This document shows positions 25,727 to 34,990 of a stretch of 64,000 bases of DNA, in pieces. The stretch's first letter is position 1. Each line of letters begins with the position of its first letter. The stretch covers positions 1-64,000 of the forward strand of contig JBJEJI010000069.1 of NCBI GenBank assembly GCA_051877895.1, written 5' to 3'. The DNA comes from UBA3775 sp051877895 (GTDB lineage: Bacteria; Bacillota; Clostridia; Lachnospirales; Lachnospiraceae). The notes under the pieces were generated by a model. It was given only the letters and a program-made list of their open reading frames with translations. It had not been told where the DNA came from and ran no database searches. Position numbers and translations under genes: made by a program.

Positions 25727-26197
25727 TCACTTTATTACTTTTTTTCTATGAAAAATCAGGTAAAATATAACAAGTCCGATTAATACTCCTGCGGAATCAA
25801 TAAGAACGTCTGTAAATTTTCCTGTTCTTCCGGGCACAAAGAGCTGATGATACTCATCACTTGCAGCATATAAAACAGCTGTACCAAAAACCGGAATTAA
25901 CTTAACCGGCGTTACGCCTTTTATTTCCCCAATCATTGCTCCGGAAAGCAGAAGCCCCAGAAGCAGATACTCCAACATGTGTGCCATTTTTCTTAAGGGG
26001 TAATTGATGCTTTCCACCATCTGCTCTTTTTCTTCAGAGTTTAAATCCTCATAATCCGGTACAAATATTTCACACAATAAATTTCCGGCAGAGCGGCTGA
26101 TTTCTCCGGAGCTCTCTCCTTCTTTATGGGAGAACAGAAAAATCATACCCATCCACAGCACTGTCAGTACTGCAAATACAATTCTTCTTTTTTTCAT
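25727..26197 (-). CDS. VanZ-like membrane protein
   Basis: The 156-aa protein has four membrane helices and the VanZ family marks: FSHKEGESSG after helix 1, RKMAHMLEYLLLG, and the end motif SDEYHQLFVPGRTGKFTDVLIDSAG. VanZ of enterococci gives low-level teicoplanin resistance, but most family members occur outside van clusters and have unknown roles. Its start is two bases after the ilvA stop, so it belongs to the gpsA-ilvA transcript. No vanHAX genes are present, so a resistance role should not be assumed. Confidence 0.9.
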   Translation of the reverse strand: MKKRRIVFAVLTVLWMGMIFLFSHKEGESSGEISRSAGNLLCEIFVPDYEDLNSEEKEQMVESINYPLRKMAHMLEYLLLGLLLSGAMIGEIKGVTPVKLIPVFGTAVLYAASDEYHQLFVPGRTGKFTDVLIDSAGVLIGLVIFYLIFHRKKVIK

Positions 26198-26199
26198 AC

Positions 26200-27411
26200 T
26201 TATAAACTGGTACGTACAACTTTCGGTCTGTAACCACCCTCTTCAAGGGCATCCATAATTTCCTTTTTATGGCTGGTTCCAAAACATTCAAGTGTAATGC
26301 GAAGTTCTACTGCCACATTACGATTGGTAGAAACAAACTGATTGTGTTCAAGTTTAATTACATTACCCTGTTTGGCTGCTATGGCATCCGCTACCTTTGA
26401 CAATTCGCCCGGCTTATCAGGTAAAAGAACAGACACTGTAAATATTCTGTCTCTGAAAATAAGTCCCTGCTGAACCACTGAAGACATGGTAATTACATCC
26501 ATGTTCCCACCGCTGAGAATAGAAACAACCTTTTTATCTTTTACATTAAGATGCTTAAGTGCGGCAACCGTCAGGAGACCGGAATTTTCTACTATCATTT
26601 TATGATTTTCAACCATATCAAGGAAAGCAACCACAAGTTCATCATCTTCTACCGTAATAATGTCATCAAGATTTTCTTTTACATAAGGAAAAATCTTTTT
26701 GCCGGGAGTTTTTACTGCAGTACCGTCTGCTATTGTATCTGCATGGGGAAGGGTAACCACTTCACCTGCTGCAATAGAGGCCTGCATACAATTTGCACCT
26801 GCAGGTTCAACTCCGATAACTTTTATTTTGGGATTCAGAAGTTTTGCCAGAGTTGACACACCTGTAGCCAGTCCGCCTCCTCCGATTGGTACAAGAATAT
26901 ACTCAACGAGCGGAAGTTCCTTAAATATTTCCATTGCTATTGTTCCCTGTCCGGTTGCAACAGCAAGGTCATCAAAAGGATGAATGAAAGTGTAGCCGTT
27001 TTCTTCAGCAAGTTCGTAGGCTTTTCTGCATGCCTCATCATAAACATCTCCGTAAAGCACTACTTCTGCACCATAGCTCTTGGTGTTATTGACTTTTATA
27101 AGAGGGGTAGTTGTAGGCATTACAATTACCGCCTTGCAGCCATAACACTTTGCCGCATAGGCAACACCCTGTGCATGATTTCCTGCCGAAGCAGTTATAA
27201 GTCCTTTTTCGCGCTCTTCATCACTTAATGTACTGATTTTGTAATAAGCTCCTCTTACCTTATATGCACCTGTAAACTGCATATTTTCAGGTTTAAGATA
27301 AACCTTATTTCCTGTCTGCTCACTAAGGTAAGTACTGTACACCAGTTTTGTTTCCAGTGTAACTTCTTTCACTCTCTCAGAAGCCTCTTCAAATTTATCA
27401 AGAGTTAACAT
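26200..27411 (-). CDS. ilvA: Threonine ammonia-lyase with ACT domain
   Basis: The 403-aa PLP enzyme deaminates threonine to 2-oxobutanoate, the entry to isoleucine synthesis, or serves threonine breakdown. The PLP lysine is in FTGAYKVRGA (about 53), the phosphate-binding loop is GGGGLATG (about 180) and SGGN follows near 310. A single C-terminal ACT domain (about 325-403) is present, as in the short clostridial form. Such short forms with one ACT domain are often catabolic (TdcB-like) or allosteric biosynthetic enzymes; I cannot decide. The ATG follows TTGGAGGTAATAG. Confidence 0.93.
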   Translation of the reverse strand: MLTLDKFEEASERVKEVTLETKLVYSTYLSEQTGNKVYLKPENMQFTGAYKVRGAYYKISTLSDEEREKGLITASAGNHAQGVAYAAKCYGCKAVIVMPTTTPLIKVNNTKSYGAEVVLYGDVYDEACRKAYELAEENGYTFIHPFDDLAVATGQGTIAMEIFKELPLVEYILVPIGGGGLATGVSTLAKLLNPKIKVIGVEPAGANCMQASIAAGEVVTLPHADTIADGTAVKTPGKKIFPYVKENLDDIITVEDDELVVAFLDMVENHKMIVENSGLLTVAALKHLNVKDKKVVSILSGGNMDVITMSSVVQQGLIFRDRIFTVSVLLPDKPGELSKVADAIAAKQGNVIKLEHNQFVSTNRNVAVELRITLECFGTSHKKEIMDALEEGGYRPKVVRTSL

Positions 27412-27511
27412 CTATTACCTCCAATAACATATGTATGTCAACTTATTCCATGACTGTAAGTCACAGGTGTTTTACATCTTTTGAAAATATTCCGATACGG
27501 AACATTAATCC

Positions 27512-28465
27512 TTAGGTTATATATCTTTCCGGCAATTTACCCCGTACTCTTGTAGGATATTTAATTTCTCTTAAATATCTGCCTATTGCGCTGTCCCAGG
27601 GAGGAAGCTTGCGAAAACCCGCACGGGTAAGTTTTTCTGTGCACAACATAGAAACTCCGGATTGTTGTAAATTTATTCCGTTTTCATCTTTTATCACAGG
27701 GATGACTTTAGTGCGAAGTCCGGCTCTTCGGAAAACTTCCATTGCCACCTGGGCCTCCGAAACAAAGCCACCCTCGTTGACCGCATTGTATATGCCATAT
27801 TTTTCCGATTCAACCATATCTGCCAGAAGACGGGCAAGATCAAAAGTATATGTAGGGGTTCCTATACTGTCACCGGCAATACTGATGGCTTTACGATATT
27901 CTCCGTTACGGAGTATATCACTGATAAAATTCCTGCCCGAACTACCATACAGCCACTGCGAACGAACAACAAAAAACCTGTCCGTATTCTGAATAACTGC
28001 CTCTTCTCCCATAAGCTTGCTTTTTCCAAAAACACTTTCAGGTTCAGTTATGCTCTCATCAGGATCAAGAATATTTTTTTGTCCGCCGCCATATACATGA
28101 TCACTGCTTATGTATATAATTTTTGCTCCAAACTTTTTACAGGCAATTGCAATGTTTTCTGTTCCCTTAACATTGACTTTCATTACTTTATCATAATTCA
28201 GAGGTTCTTCTGCACTGACTGAGTCAGAGTAAGATGCACAATGAATTACCACATCCGGCCTTAAAGAATCCACAACCCTGTCTACTGTAGCAAGGTTTGA
28301 AACATCCATATGGCAGTATGGTAACTTAGAAACCATGGTCCCATCCGGTTTTTTACTGTAGAACAAGTTAAGGTCTGTACCGAAACATTTGTGACCACGT
28401 TTAAAAACTTCATTTATTACATCATGTCCCAACTGTCCCTCTACACCGGTGACCATAACTCTCAT
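27512..28465 (-). CDS. RmlD-like NAD-dependent sugar nucleotide reductase
   Basis: The 317-aa extended SDR has the Rossmann motif TGVEGQLGHDV, the ISSDHVYGG strand with the active-site Ser/Thr region and the SKLMGEEAV Lys after FGK rather than a canonical YxxxK; the Tyr position reads Phe (VFGKSKLMGE). This resembles RmlD (dTDP-4-dehydrorhamnose reductase), where the motif is normally Y-G-x-x-K. No rmlABC genes lie nearby, so the sugar is unknown. It is 11 bases after gpsA and 100 bases before ilvA. Confidence 0.85.
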   Translation of the reverse strand: MRVMVTGVEGQLGHDVINEVFKRGHKCFGTDLNLFYSKKPDGTMVSKLPYCHMDVSNLATVDRVVDSLRPDVVIHCASYSDSVSAEEPLNYDKVMKVNVKGTENIAIACKKFGAKIIYISSDHVYGGGQKNILDPDESITEPESVFGKSKLMGEEAVIQNTDRFFVVRSQWLYGSSGRNFISDILRNGEYRKAISIAGDSIGTPTYTFDLARLLADMVESEKYGIYNAVNEGGFVSEAQVAMEVFRRAGLRTKVIPVIKDENGINLQQSGVSMLCTEKLTRAGFRKLPPWDSAIGRYLREIKYPTRVRGKLPERYIT

Positions 28466-28476
28466 AATGCGTCTCC

Positions 28477-29484
28477 TTATTCGTTCTTTTTATCACGCAT
28501 CATAAGGGATGTTACCGCTTCCACCGGAGTTTGTCCTTTGTTTATTACACTGTCTATTGCACTGGTAATCGGCATCTCTACATTGTATTTTTCTGCCAGC
28601 GCCATTGCTGCGGGAAGAGCATTTATTCCCTCAACAACCATTCCGACTTCTTTTATGGCTTCGTCCGGTTTTTTTCCTTCACCAATCAACCTGCCGGCTT
28701 TATTGTTACGACTGTGAACACTGGTGGCTGTTACTATCAAATCACCGATTCCCGCCAGTCCGTAAAAGGTGTTACTGTTACATCCCATTGCAGTTCCCAG
28801 TCTGGTTATTTCCGCCATTCCTCTTGTAATGAGTGCTGCCTTAATGTTGTCTCCATAACCTATTCCCACTGCAATGCCTGCTGCAAGAGCAATTACATTT
28901 TTTAAAGCACCACAAAGTTCAACTCCCAGCACATCAGAGTTTGTATAAACTCTCATGCAGCTATTCATGAAAATATCCTGAATCTGTTTTGCTACATCCT
29001 CATGTTTACAGGCAGAAACAATAGTGGTTGGAAGGTCTCGTGATACCTCTTCCGCATGTGTAGGTCCCGACAAGGCAACCATTTTCAGTTTATCCTTATC
29101 CATACCTGCTTTTACAAATTCATCTTCAATTATCTGCGTCATTGTAAACAGGGTGTCAGCTTCAATTCCCTTTGCCACATCAACAAAAATCTGATTTTCA
29201 TTGACATAAGGAGCTGCACTTTCTGCTGTTTTCCTGACAAAAACCGAAGGCACAGCAAAAAGGATTACATCCTTATCAATACATGCTTCTTCAATTACCT
29301 TAGTAAATTTCATCTCATCAGGTATAACCATGTAAGGCAGATTCGGATGAATCCTTGTTGTAGAAAGATTATCAATTTCTGAAGGCAGGGCTGACCATAC
29401 CGTTACATCATTTCCATTGTTGCATAACATTCTTGCAAGCGCCATTCCCCAAGTGCCTGCACCTAAAACACCTATAGATTTCAC
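28477..29484 (-). CDS. gpsA: Glycerol-3-phosphate dehydrogenase [NAD(P)+]
   Basis: GpsA reduces dihydroxyacetone phosphate to sn-glycerol 3-phosphate for phospholipid synthesis. The 335-aa protein has the dinucleotide motif GVLGAGTWGMALA, the VDVAKGIE strand, ALSGPTHAEEV and the catalytic Lys region CGALKNVIALAAGIAVG. The start is GTG at 29484, placed after GGAGGAAATT; the earlier ATG at 29496 forms part of that ribosome binding site. The 335-aa length matches the family. It leads a transcript that likely includes the RmlD-like gene, ilvA and vanZ. Confidence 0.94.
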   Translation of the reverse strand: MKSIGVLGAGTWGMALARMLCNNGNDVTVWSALPSEIDNLSTTRIHPNLPYMVIPDEMKFTKVIEEACIDKDVILFAVPSVFVRKTAESAAPYVNENQIFVDVAKGIEADTLFTMTQIIEDEFVKAGMDKDKLKMVALSGPTHAEEVSRDLPTTIVSACKHEDVAKQIQDIFMNSCMRVYTNSDVLGVELCGALKNVIALAAGIAVGIGYGDNIKAALITRGMAEITRLGTAMGCNSNTFYGLAGIGDLIVTATSVHSRNNKAGRLIGEGKKPDEAIKEVGMVVEGINALPAAMALAEKYNVEMPITSAIDSVINKGQTPVEAVTSLMMRDKKNE

Positions 29485-29522
29485 AATTTCCTCCATGTGC
29501 ATTAGCATTTTAATTTCAGTTT

Positions 29523-29551
29523 ATTTTAACATTTAACATGTATGAATGCAA
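29523..29551 (-). promoter_or_regulatory. gpsA promoter
   Basis: On minus TTGCAT (29546-29551) and TAAAAT (29523-29528) are 17 bases apart. It lies about 40 bases before the gpsA start, after the end of the trp operon. Confidence 0.65.
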
Positions 29552-29632
29552 GTAAGAGATTATACCCAATTCATTTCAGATTTTATTTTACTAAATAAGT
29601 GTGTGTTATGCAATGAATATTCTTTTATTTAA

Positions 29633-30406
29633 TTAATTATTAATTGCCTTTTTCATTTTTCCGACATATTCTGACACAGGCTTCACGCAGTCTTTGCCGT
29701 ATTGTGCGCATAATTTAACAATTGCGGAACCCACAATAACACCGTCTGCATACTTTGCCATTTCTGCAGCCTGCTCCGGAGTACTGATACCAAATCCAAC
29801 GGCAGCCGGAATATCTTTTGTATCCTTAACCGCTTTAATCATCGATTCTACATCAGTAGAAATGTTATTTCTTACACCTGTTACACCCAGGGATGAAACG
29901 CAGTATAAGAATCCTTCTGCCTCTTTGGCAATCATCTTAATTCTGTCATGTGAAGTAGGTGCAATCATTGAAATCAAATCAACGCCATATTTTTTACAGA
30001 CTTCATCAAATTCCTTTTTCTCCTCATAAGGAATGTCCGGAAGGATAACACCGTCAATTTCATACTTTGCACAGCGCTCCATAAATTTATCAGCCCCATA
30101 CGAATAGATAACATTAGCATAGGTCATGAACACCATTGGAATCGTTACTCTTTTACGAAGTCTTTCAACCATATCAAAAATATCATCTGTAGTAATATGA
30201 TTTGAAAGTGCCCTTATATTTGCATTCTGAATTACAGGCCCTTCTGCTGTCGGGTCAGAAAAAGGGATTCCAAGTTCAATTAAATCTGCACCCGCTTCCT
30301 GCATTGCATATATAATTTCCTCAGTGACGGCAAGGTCCGGGTCTCCACAGGTAATAAAGGGAATAAATGCCTTACCGTGATCAAATGCTTTCTTAATGTT
30401 ACTCAT
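29633..30406 (-). CDS. trpA: Tryptophan synthase alpha chain
   Basis: TrpA splits indole-3-glycerol phosphate and passes indole to TrpB. The 257-aa protein has the catalytic Glu and Asp in ELGIPFSDPTAEGP and the phosphate site GFGISTPEQA. The start at 30406 (MSNIKK) overlaps the trpB stop in ATGAGTAA, so translation is probably coupled. An upstream ATG at 30442 lies within trpB. It is the last gene of the trp operon; I see no strong terminator in the 29509-29632 spacer. Confidence 0.97.
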   Translation of the reverse strand: MSNIKKAFDHGKAFIPFITCGDPDLAVTEEIIYAMQEAGADLIELGIPFSDPTAEGPVIQNANIRALSNHITTDDIFDMVERLRKRVTIPMVFMTYANVIYSYGADKFMERCAKYEIDGVILPDIPYEEKKEFDEVCKKYGVDLISMIAPTSHDRIKMIAKEAEGFLYCVSSLGVTGVRNNISTDVESMIKAVKDTKDIPAAVGFGISTPEQAAEMAKYADGVIVGSAIVKLCAQYGKDCVKPVSEYVGKMKKAINN

Positions 30407-31589
30407 GAATATCCTCCCCTCTGTAACGTGCAATTGCTGCACAGTCCTTATCTCCTCTTCCGGAGATATTAATTACAATAATCTGTTCTTTGTTCATAGT
30501 CGGAGCCAGCTTCATGGCATGTGCAACTGCATGTGCACTTTCAATTGCAGGAATAATTCCTTCTGTTCTGGACAGATATTCAAAAGCATCAACTGCCTCA
30601 TCATCTGTTATTGCCACATATTCTGCTCTTCCAATATCATGGAGATATGCATGCTCAGGTCCGATGCCCGGATAATCAAGTCCGGCTGAAATGGAATATA
30701 CGGGTGCTATCTGACCATATTCATCCTGGCAGAAATAAGATTTCATACCATGGAAGATTCCAAGCTTTCCTGTATTAATGGTTGCTGCTGTTTCAAAGGT
30801 ATCAATACCCCTTCCTGCGGCTTCACATCCAATCAGACGTACATTTTCATCCTGAATAAAATGATAAAATGCACCTATAGCATTGGAACCGCCACCTACA
30901 CATGCAATTACCGCATCCGGAAGTCTTCCTTCTTTTTCCATTATCTGCTGCTTAATTTCACGACTGATTACAGACTGAAAATCACGAACCATGGTTGGGA
31001 AAGGATGTGGACCCATTACAGAGCCAAGTACATAATGGGTATCGTCAATTCTTGTAGTCCACTCGCGGAATGTTTCGGATACTGCATCCTTAAGCGTAGC
31101 TGTTCCGCTCTCAACCGGATGAACCTTTGCACCCAGAAGACGCATTCTGTATACATTCAGTGCCTGACGAATAGTATCCTCTTTTCCCATAAAGATTTCA
31201 CATTCCATTCCCATCATGGCTGCTACTGTAGCTGTTGCAACACCGTGCTGTCCTGCACCGGTTTCTGCGATTACTCTGGTTTTACCCATTCTCTTTGCAA
31301 GAAGCATCTGTCCCAGAACGTTGTTGATTTTATGGGAACCGGTATGATTCAGGTCCTCACGCTTCAGATATATTTTTGCACCGCCCAGGTCCTTTGTCAT
31401 GCGCTCTGCATAGTAAAGTCTGCTTGGTCTCCCCGCATATTCATTGTAAAGCTCTGTAAGCTCTCTGTTAAATTCTTCATCATCCTTATACTTTGTATAA
31501 GCCTGTTCCACTTCATTTATGGCATTCATCAGTGTTTCAGGTATGTACTGTCCTCCGTGAATACCAAATCTTGTTTTGTCTGCTGCCAT
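30399..31589 (-). CDS. trpB: Tryptophan synthase beta chain
   Basis: TrpB joins indole and serine using PLP. The 396-aa protein has the PLP lysine in LNHTGSHKINNVLGQ (about 87), the AETGAGQHGVATA loop and the phosphate-binding CVGGGSNAIG motif (about 232). The start follows TAGGAGGCTATA. It shares eight bases with trpA. It is the ordinary TrpB1 type that works with TrpA. A spacer with a duplicated hairpin separates it from trpF. Confidence 0.97.
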   Translation of the reverse strand: MAADKTRFGIHGGQYIPETLMNAINEVEQAYTKYKDDEEFNRELTELYNEYAGRPSRLYYAERMTKDLGGAKIYLKREDLNHTGSHKINNVLGQMLLAKRMGKTRVIAETGAGQHGVATATVAAMMGMECEIFMGKEDTIRQALNVYRMRLLGAKVHPVESGTATLKDAVSETFREWTTRIDDTHYVLGSVMGPHPFPTMVRDFQSVISREIKQQIMEKEGRLPDAVIACVGGGSNAIGAFYHFIQDENVRLIGCEAAGRGIDTFETAATINTGKLGIFHGMKSYFCQDEYGQIAPVYSISAGLDYPGIGPEHAYLHDIGRAEYVAITDDEAVDAFEYLSRTEGIIPAIESAHAVAHAMKLAPTMNKEQIIVINISGRGDKDCAAIARYRGEDIHE

Positions 31590-31616
31590 TATAGCCTCCT
31601 ATCCATGTGTTTATTT

Positions 31617-31700
31617 GCATGTTCACTTATCTGTTATACATGCATATTGTATTTTTGTTGCATGTTCATTAATTTGTTGTACATGCATATTTGTTTTTTT
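31617..31700 (-). repeat. Tandem 43-bp hairpin repeat between trpF and trpB
   Basis: Two direct copies begin at 31617 and 31660 (period 43). Each runs from GCATG to ACATGCATATT and ends in a T-rich tail on plus. Within each copy GCATGT and ACATGC can pair, giving two like hairpins in the trp mRNA. The copies differ at several positions, so the duplication is not recent. Confidence 0.7.
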
Positions 31701-31709
31701 ACTTAGAAA

Positions 31710-32324
31710 TCACATCTCATTATTCCTGATTTTAGCAGTTACCGCTAGCATTTTTTTAAGGTCTTTAAATCCTTTTGTTTCAATTCCACTGCTTAAATCC
31801 AGTGCATAAGCCCCGGTTCCCATGGCAGCTTCTATATTATTTTCATTAAGCCCCCCTGCAAGAAAATAGGGTCTGTTCACACCTTCCAGCAGTTTCCAAT
31901 TGAAACTTTCACCGCTTCCCCCCTGTACACCCTTTACATATGTATCGAACAACAGGTAATCTGCAGTGTAATCAAGTGCCTTCGTAACATCTTCAGAGTT
32001 TTTAACCCTGACTGCTTTTATAATTACAATGTCTGCCGCAAGCCTTCTAAGCTTTTTTATATACTCTTCATCTTCCGAACCGTGGAGCTGGGCTATGTCC
32101 ACAATTCCCTGCTTAAAGTCATCTGCCACCTGCTCCGGTGTTTCATTAACATATACTCCTGCAGCTTTAATTTCATTATTAAGTTTTTTTCTGAAGCCCG
32201 CTGCCTTTTCCCTGTCAACAAAACGTCTGGTATTTGCAAACACAAAGCCCACATAATCCGGCATTGCCATATTGGCATATTCAATATCCTCAGATCTCAT
32301 CATTCCACAAAGCTTAATTTTCAT
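31710..32324 (-). CDS. trpF: Phosphoribosylanthranilate isomerase
   Basis: TrpF carries out the third step of tryptophan synthesis after anthranilate. The 204-aa TIM barrel starts KIKLCGMMRSEDIE with the catalytic Cys, and has the late Asp in YLLFDTYVKGVQGGSGESF. The C-terminal GLNENNIEAA and DLSSGIETKGFKD bind phosphate. It is a separate gene and not fused to trpC. It lies 70 bases after trpC. Confidence 0.95.
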   Translation of the reverse strand: MKIKLCGMMRSEDIEYANMAMPDYVGFVFANTRRFVDREKAAGFRKKLNNEIKAAGVYVNETPEQVADDFKQGIVDIAQLHGSEDEEYIKKLRRLAADIVIIKAVRVKNSEDVTKALDYTADYLLFDTYVKGVQGGSGESFNWKLLEGVNRPYFLAGGLNENNIEAAMGTGAYALDLSSGIETKGFKDLKKMLAVTAKIRNNEM

Positions 32325-32394
32325 TTTATCCTCTTTTTATAAATTGGTTTCATGGTATTCTACAGTTGTCTAACGCTGCATTTTTCACCCGGAG

Positions 32395-33171
32395 TTATTT
32401 TCCTGCCAGTTTATTAAGCTCTGCTTTTTTATCAGCCGCTCTCATAAGAGTTTCGCCGATTAAAACTGCATCAACTCCCATTTTTCTCAGGTTATTAATA
32501 TCTTCTGCAGTTTTAATTCCGCTTTCAGATACAAAAATTATGTCTTTGGGAACAAGATTTCTCAGTCTGCCACTATTATTAATATCTACTGTGAAATCCT
32601 TAAGATTACGATTATTTACCCCGATGATTTCTGCTCCGGCATTTACGGCCATGCGAATTTCTCCTTCATCATGAGCCTCAACAAGTGCCGATAGTCTAAG
32701 ACTTTTTGCAATATCCAAATATTTTTTTAATGTCTCCTCATCAAGCAATGCACAAATCAAAAGGACTGCACTTGCACCAATAAGCTTTGCCTCATAAATC
32801 TGATATTCATCAACTGTAAAATCCTTGCGAAGTACCGGAATGGACACATGAGATGATATTTGCTTCAGATATTCATCCTTACCAAGGAAATAATAAGGCT
32901 CTGTCAGACAGCTTATTGCCGAAGCACCTGCGGCTTCATATTCCTTTGCAATTTCCAGATATGGAAAATCTTCTGCAATTATGCCTTTTGACGGACTGGC
33001 TTTTTTTACTTCACATATAAAAGCTATGTCTTTACCTTTAAGTGCTTCTTTGAAAGAATGTGCAGGAGCAGGAGCGGCTGACGCCTGCTCCATAATCTTC
33101 TGCAAAGGTATCTGTTTTCTGATTTCTTCATATCTGATTCTTGTTTTTTCAGCAATTTCCTGTAAAATCAT
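32395..33171 (-). CDS. trpC: Indole-3-glycerol-phosphate synthase
   Basis: TrpC closes the indole ring. The 258-aa TIM barrel has the conserved CEVKKASPSKGII with the active Lys, LRKDFTVDEYQIYEA, GVNNRNLKDFTVD and SESGIKTAEDI. The start follows a weak GAGAAAAA signal, 21 bases after the trpD stop, so it may depend on coupling to trpD. Confidence 0.96.
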   Translation of the reverse strand: MILQEIAEKTRIRYEEIRKQIPLQKIMEQASAAPAPAHSFKEALKGKDIAFICEVKKASPSKGIIAEDFPYLEIAKEYEAAGASAISCLTEPYYFLGKDEYLKQISSHVSIPVLRKDFTVDEYQIYEAKLIGASAVLLICALLDEETLKKYLDIAKSLRLSALVEAHDEGEIRMAVNAGAEIIGVNNRNLKDFTVDINNSGRLRNLVPKDIIFVSESGIKTAEDINNLRKMGVDAVLIGETLMRAADKKAELNKLAGK

Positions 33172-33192
33172 TTTTTCTCCATTCTGTCTGCA

Positions 33193-34221
33193 TTATGCAA
33201 TATTTGTGGCTTCAATAAACTGTTTTAACTTTTCCATTGCCTTTCCGCTATCAATCATTTCTTCGGCTTCGCGGATTCCTTCTTCTATTGATACGCCTTT
33301 AACAATGTGAATTGCAGAACCTGCATTTAAAAGTACTATATCTCTTTTAGGTCCTTTTTCCCCTCCAAGAATATTCAGTAGGATTTCTGCGTTTTCTGCC
33401 GGCTCTCCGCCCATCAAATCTTCTTTTGCACATGAAGTTAATCCAAACTGTTCAGGTGTAATTTCATAACTTACATATGGTTTTTCACAACCTGCATACT
33501 TTTCAACATCAAGTTCAACAATCATAGTAGGTGCACTGAGACTGATTTCATCCAGATTGTCTTTTCCGTGAACCACCATTGCTCTTTTGACACCCAGGTT
33601 TGCCAGAACAGATGCTATAGGCTCCATCAGGCTTTCACTGTATACACCAAGAAGCTGATATGTGTTTGATGCCGGATTTGTCAGTGGTCCCAGAATGTTA
33701 AATACTGTTGGAATTCCGATTTCTTTTCTCACCGGTCCCACATACTTCATTGCCGAATGATATCTCTGTGCAAACATAAAGCAAAGGTTTGTTTCATCAA
33801 GAATAGCTGCATTTCTCTCCGGTTCTACGGAAATTTTTACTCCCAGTGCCTCCAGACAGTCAGCGGTTCCGCATTTACTTGAAGCTGCTCTGTTGCCATG
33901 CTTTGCAACAGGCACTCCCGCAGCCGCCGCCACAACAGATGCCGCTGTTGAAATGTTGAAAGAGTTCGACCGGTCACCACCGGTTCCAACAATATCAATA
34001 ACCTCTTTATCCGTATTTACCTTTGTTGCAAATTTTCTCATTCCTTTTGCACACGCTGTTATTTCATCAATTGTTTCACCTTTCATATGTAAAGCTGTGA
34101 GAAATGCTGCAACCTGAGACGGTGCAGCCTCTCCTCCCATAATCTCATCCATCACCTGACTACATTCATCCATTGAAAGGTTGTTTCCATTAACCACTTT
34201 ATTAATTGCTTCTTTATTCAT
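33193..34221 (-). CDS. trpD: Anthranilate phosphoribosyltransferase
   Basis: TrpD adds phosphoribosyl from PRPP to anthranilate. The 342-aa protein has the PRPP motif GTGGDRSNSFNIST, the KHGNRAASSKCGTADCLEALG segment and NILGPLTNPA. It is not fused to TrpG, in line with the split genes here. The start follows GGAGGATAAAGTC. Spacing to trpG is 82 bases. Confidence 0.96.
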   Translation of the reverse strand: MNKEAINKVVNGNNLSMDECSQVMDEIMGGEAAPSQVAAFLTALHMKGETIDEITACAKGMRKFATKVNTDKEVIDIVGTGGDRSNSFNISTAASVVAAAAGVPVAKHGNRAASSKCGTADCLEALGVKISVEPERNAAILDETNLCFMFAQRYHSAMKYVGPVRKEIGIPTVFNILGPLTNPASNTYQLLGVYSESLMEPIASVLANLGVKRAMVVHGKDNLDEISLSAPTMIVELDVEKYAGCEKPYVSYEITPEQFGLTSCAKEDLMGGEPAENAEILLNILGGEKGPKRDIVLLNAGSAIHIVKGVSIEEGIREAEEMIDSGKAMEKLKQFIEATNIA

Positions 34222-34303
34222 GACTTTATCCTCCGATATTTAAAATTTTATTTGCTTTATAATCTTTTTAATGCCCGATTTCCGATTTCAAAAATATAAA
34301 AAC

Positions 34304-34873
34304 TTATCTGTCAATGAGAAAGTTTTTTAGTATCTGCATTCCATCCGGTGTAAGAATTGATTCCGGATGAAACTGCACGCCGTATATTTCAAAATCTCTG
34401 TGTTTTACTGCCATCACAGTTCCGTCATCTGCTGTTGCAATAACCTGCAGAACTTCAGGAATGGTTTCCTCTGCAGCTGCAAGGGAATGATATCTGGCCG
34501 CCTTGATTACAGGCTGCATATTTTTAAATATTCTGCAGTTATTATCAATTTTCACATCCGACTGTTTTCCATGCATTAAAGTTTTTGCATATGTAACAGT
34601 TGCTCCAAAAGTTTCACATATTGCCTGATGTCCCAGACAGACCCCAAAGATTGGAATTGTCCCCGCAAATTCGGCAATAATCTCCTTGCAGTTTCCTGCT
34701 TCTGACGGTTTTCCGGGACCCGGTGAAATAATAATTCTTTCCGGAGCCATTTCTTTTATTTCTTCAACAGTCTTTTCGTCATTTCTTATTACCTTGATAT
34801 CCGGATTGATGGTTCCAATGCACTGATACAGGTTGTATGAAAAGCTGTCATAATTATCCACTAACAGTATCAT
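34304..34873 (-). CDS. trpG: Anthranilate synthase glutamine amidotransferase subunit
   Basis: TrpG supplies ammonia from glutamine to TrpE. The 189-aa class I amidotransferase has the Cys nucleophile in GVCLGHQAI (about 79), ISPGPGKPSEAG, and the His-Glu pair in GVQFHPESIL (about 169-171). It may also serve as PabA for folate, as in other Firmicutes with a single copy. Start follows AGGAGGAAATC. The 117-base spacer from trpE contains an 8-bp inverted repeat (GTAATAAG/CTTATTAC, 34914-34949). Confidence 0.95.
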   Translation of the reverse strand: MILLVDNYDSFSYNLYQCIGTINPDIKVIRNDEKTVEEIKEMAPERIIISPGPGKPSEAGNCKEIIAEFAGTIPIFGVCLGHQAICETFGATVTYAKTLMHGKQSDVKIDNNCRIFKNMQPVIKAARYHSLAAAEETIPEVLQVIATADDGTVMAVKHRDFEIYGVQFHPESILTPDGMQILKNFLIDR

Positions 34874-34990
34874 GATTTCCTCCTTAATTTCTCTTTACGC
34901 TACCTTTTTCTACGTAATAAGTCAGACTCTCAAACACTTCGCTTATTACTTGTTATTAACAGTTTTCGTTTTACAACTAAAGGACTATAT

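Noticed and set aside
25727..26197. VanZ as part of a glycopeptide resistance cluster
   Set aside because: No vanH, vanA, vanX or vanRS homologues lie nearby, and the gene is in an ilvA transcript. VanZ-like proteins are common outside resistance clusters.
30750..31706. 318-codon open frame on plus, antisense to trpB
   Set aside because: It overlaps a perfect trpB on the opposite strand, is Cys/Tyr/Phe-rich with no family resemblance, and has no ribosome binding site. It is a shadow frame.
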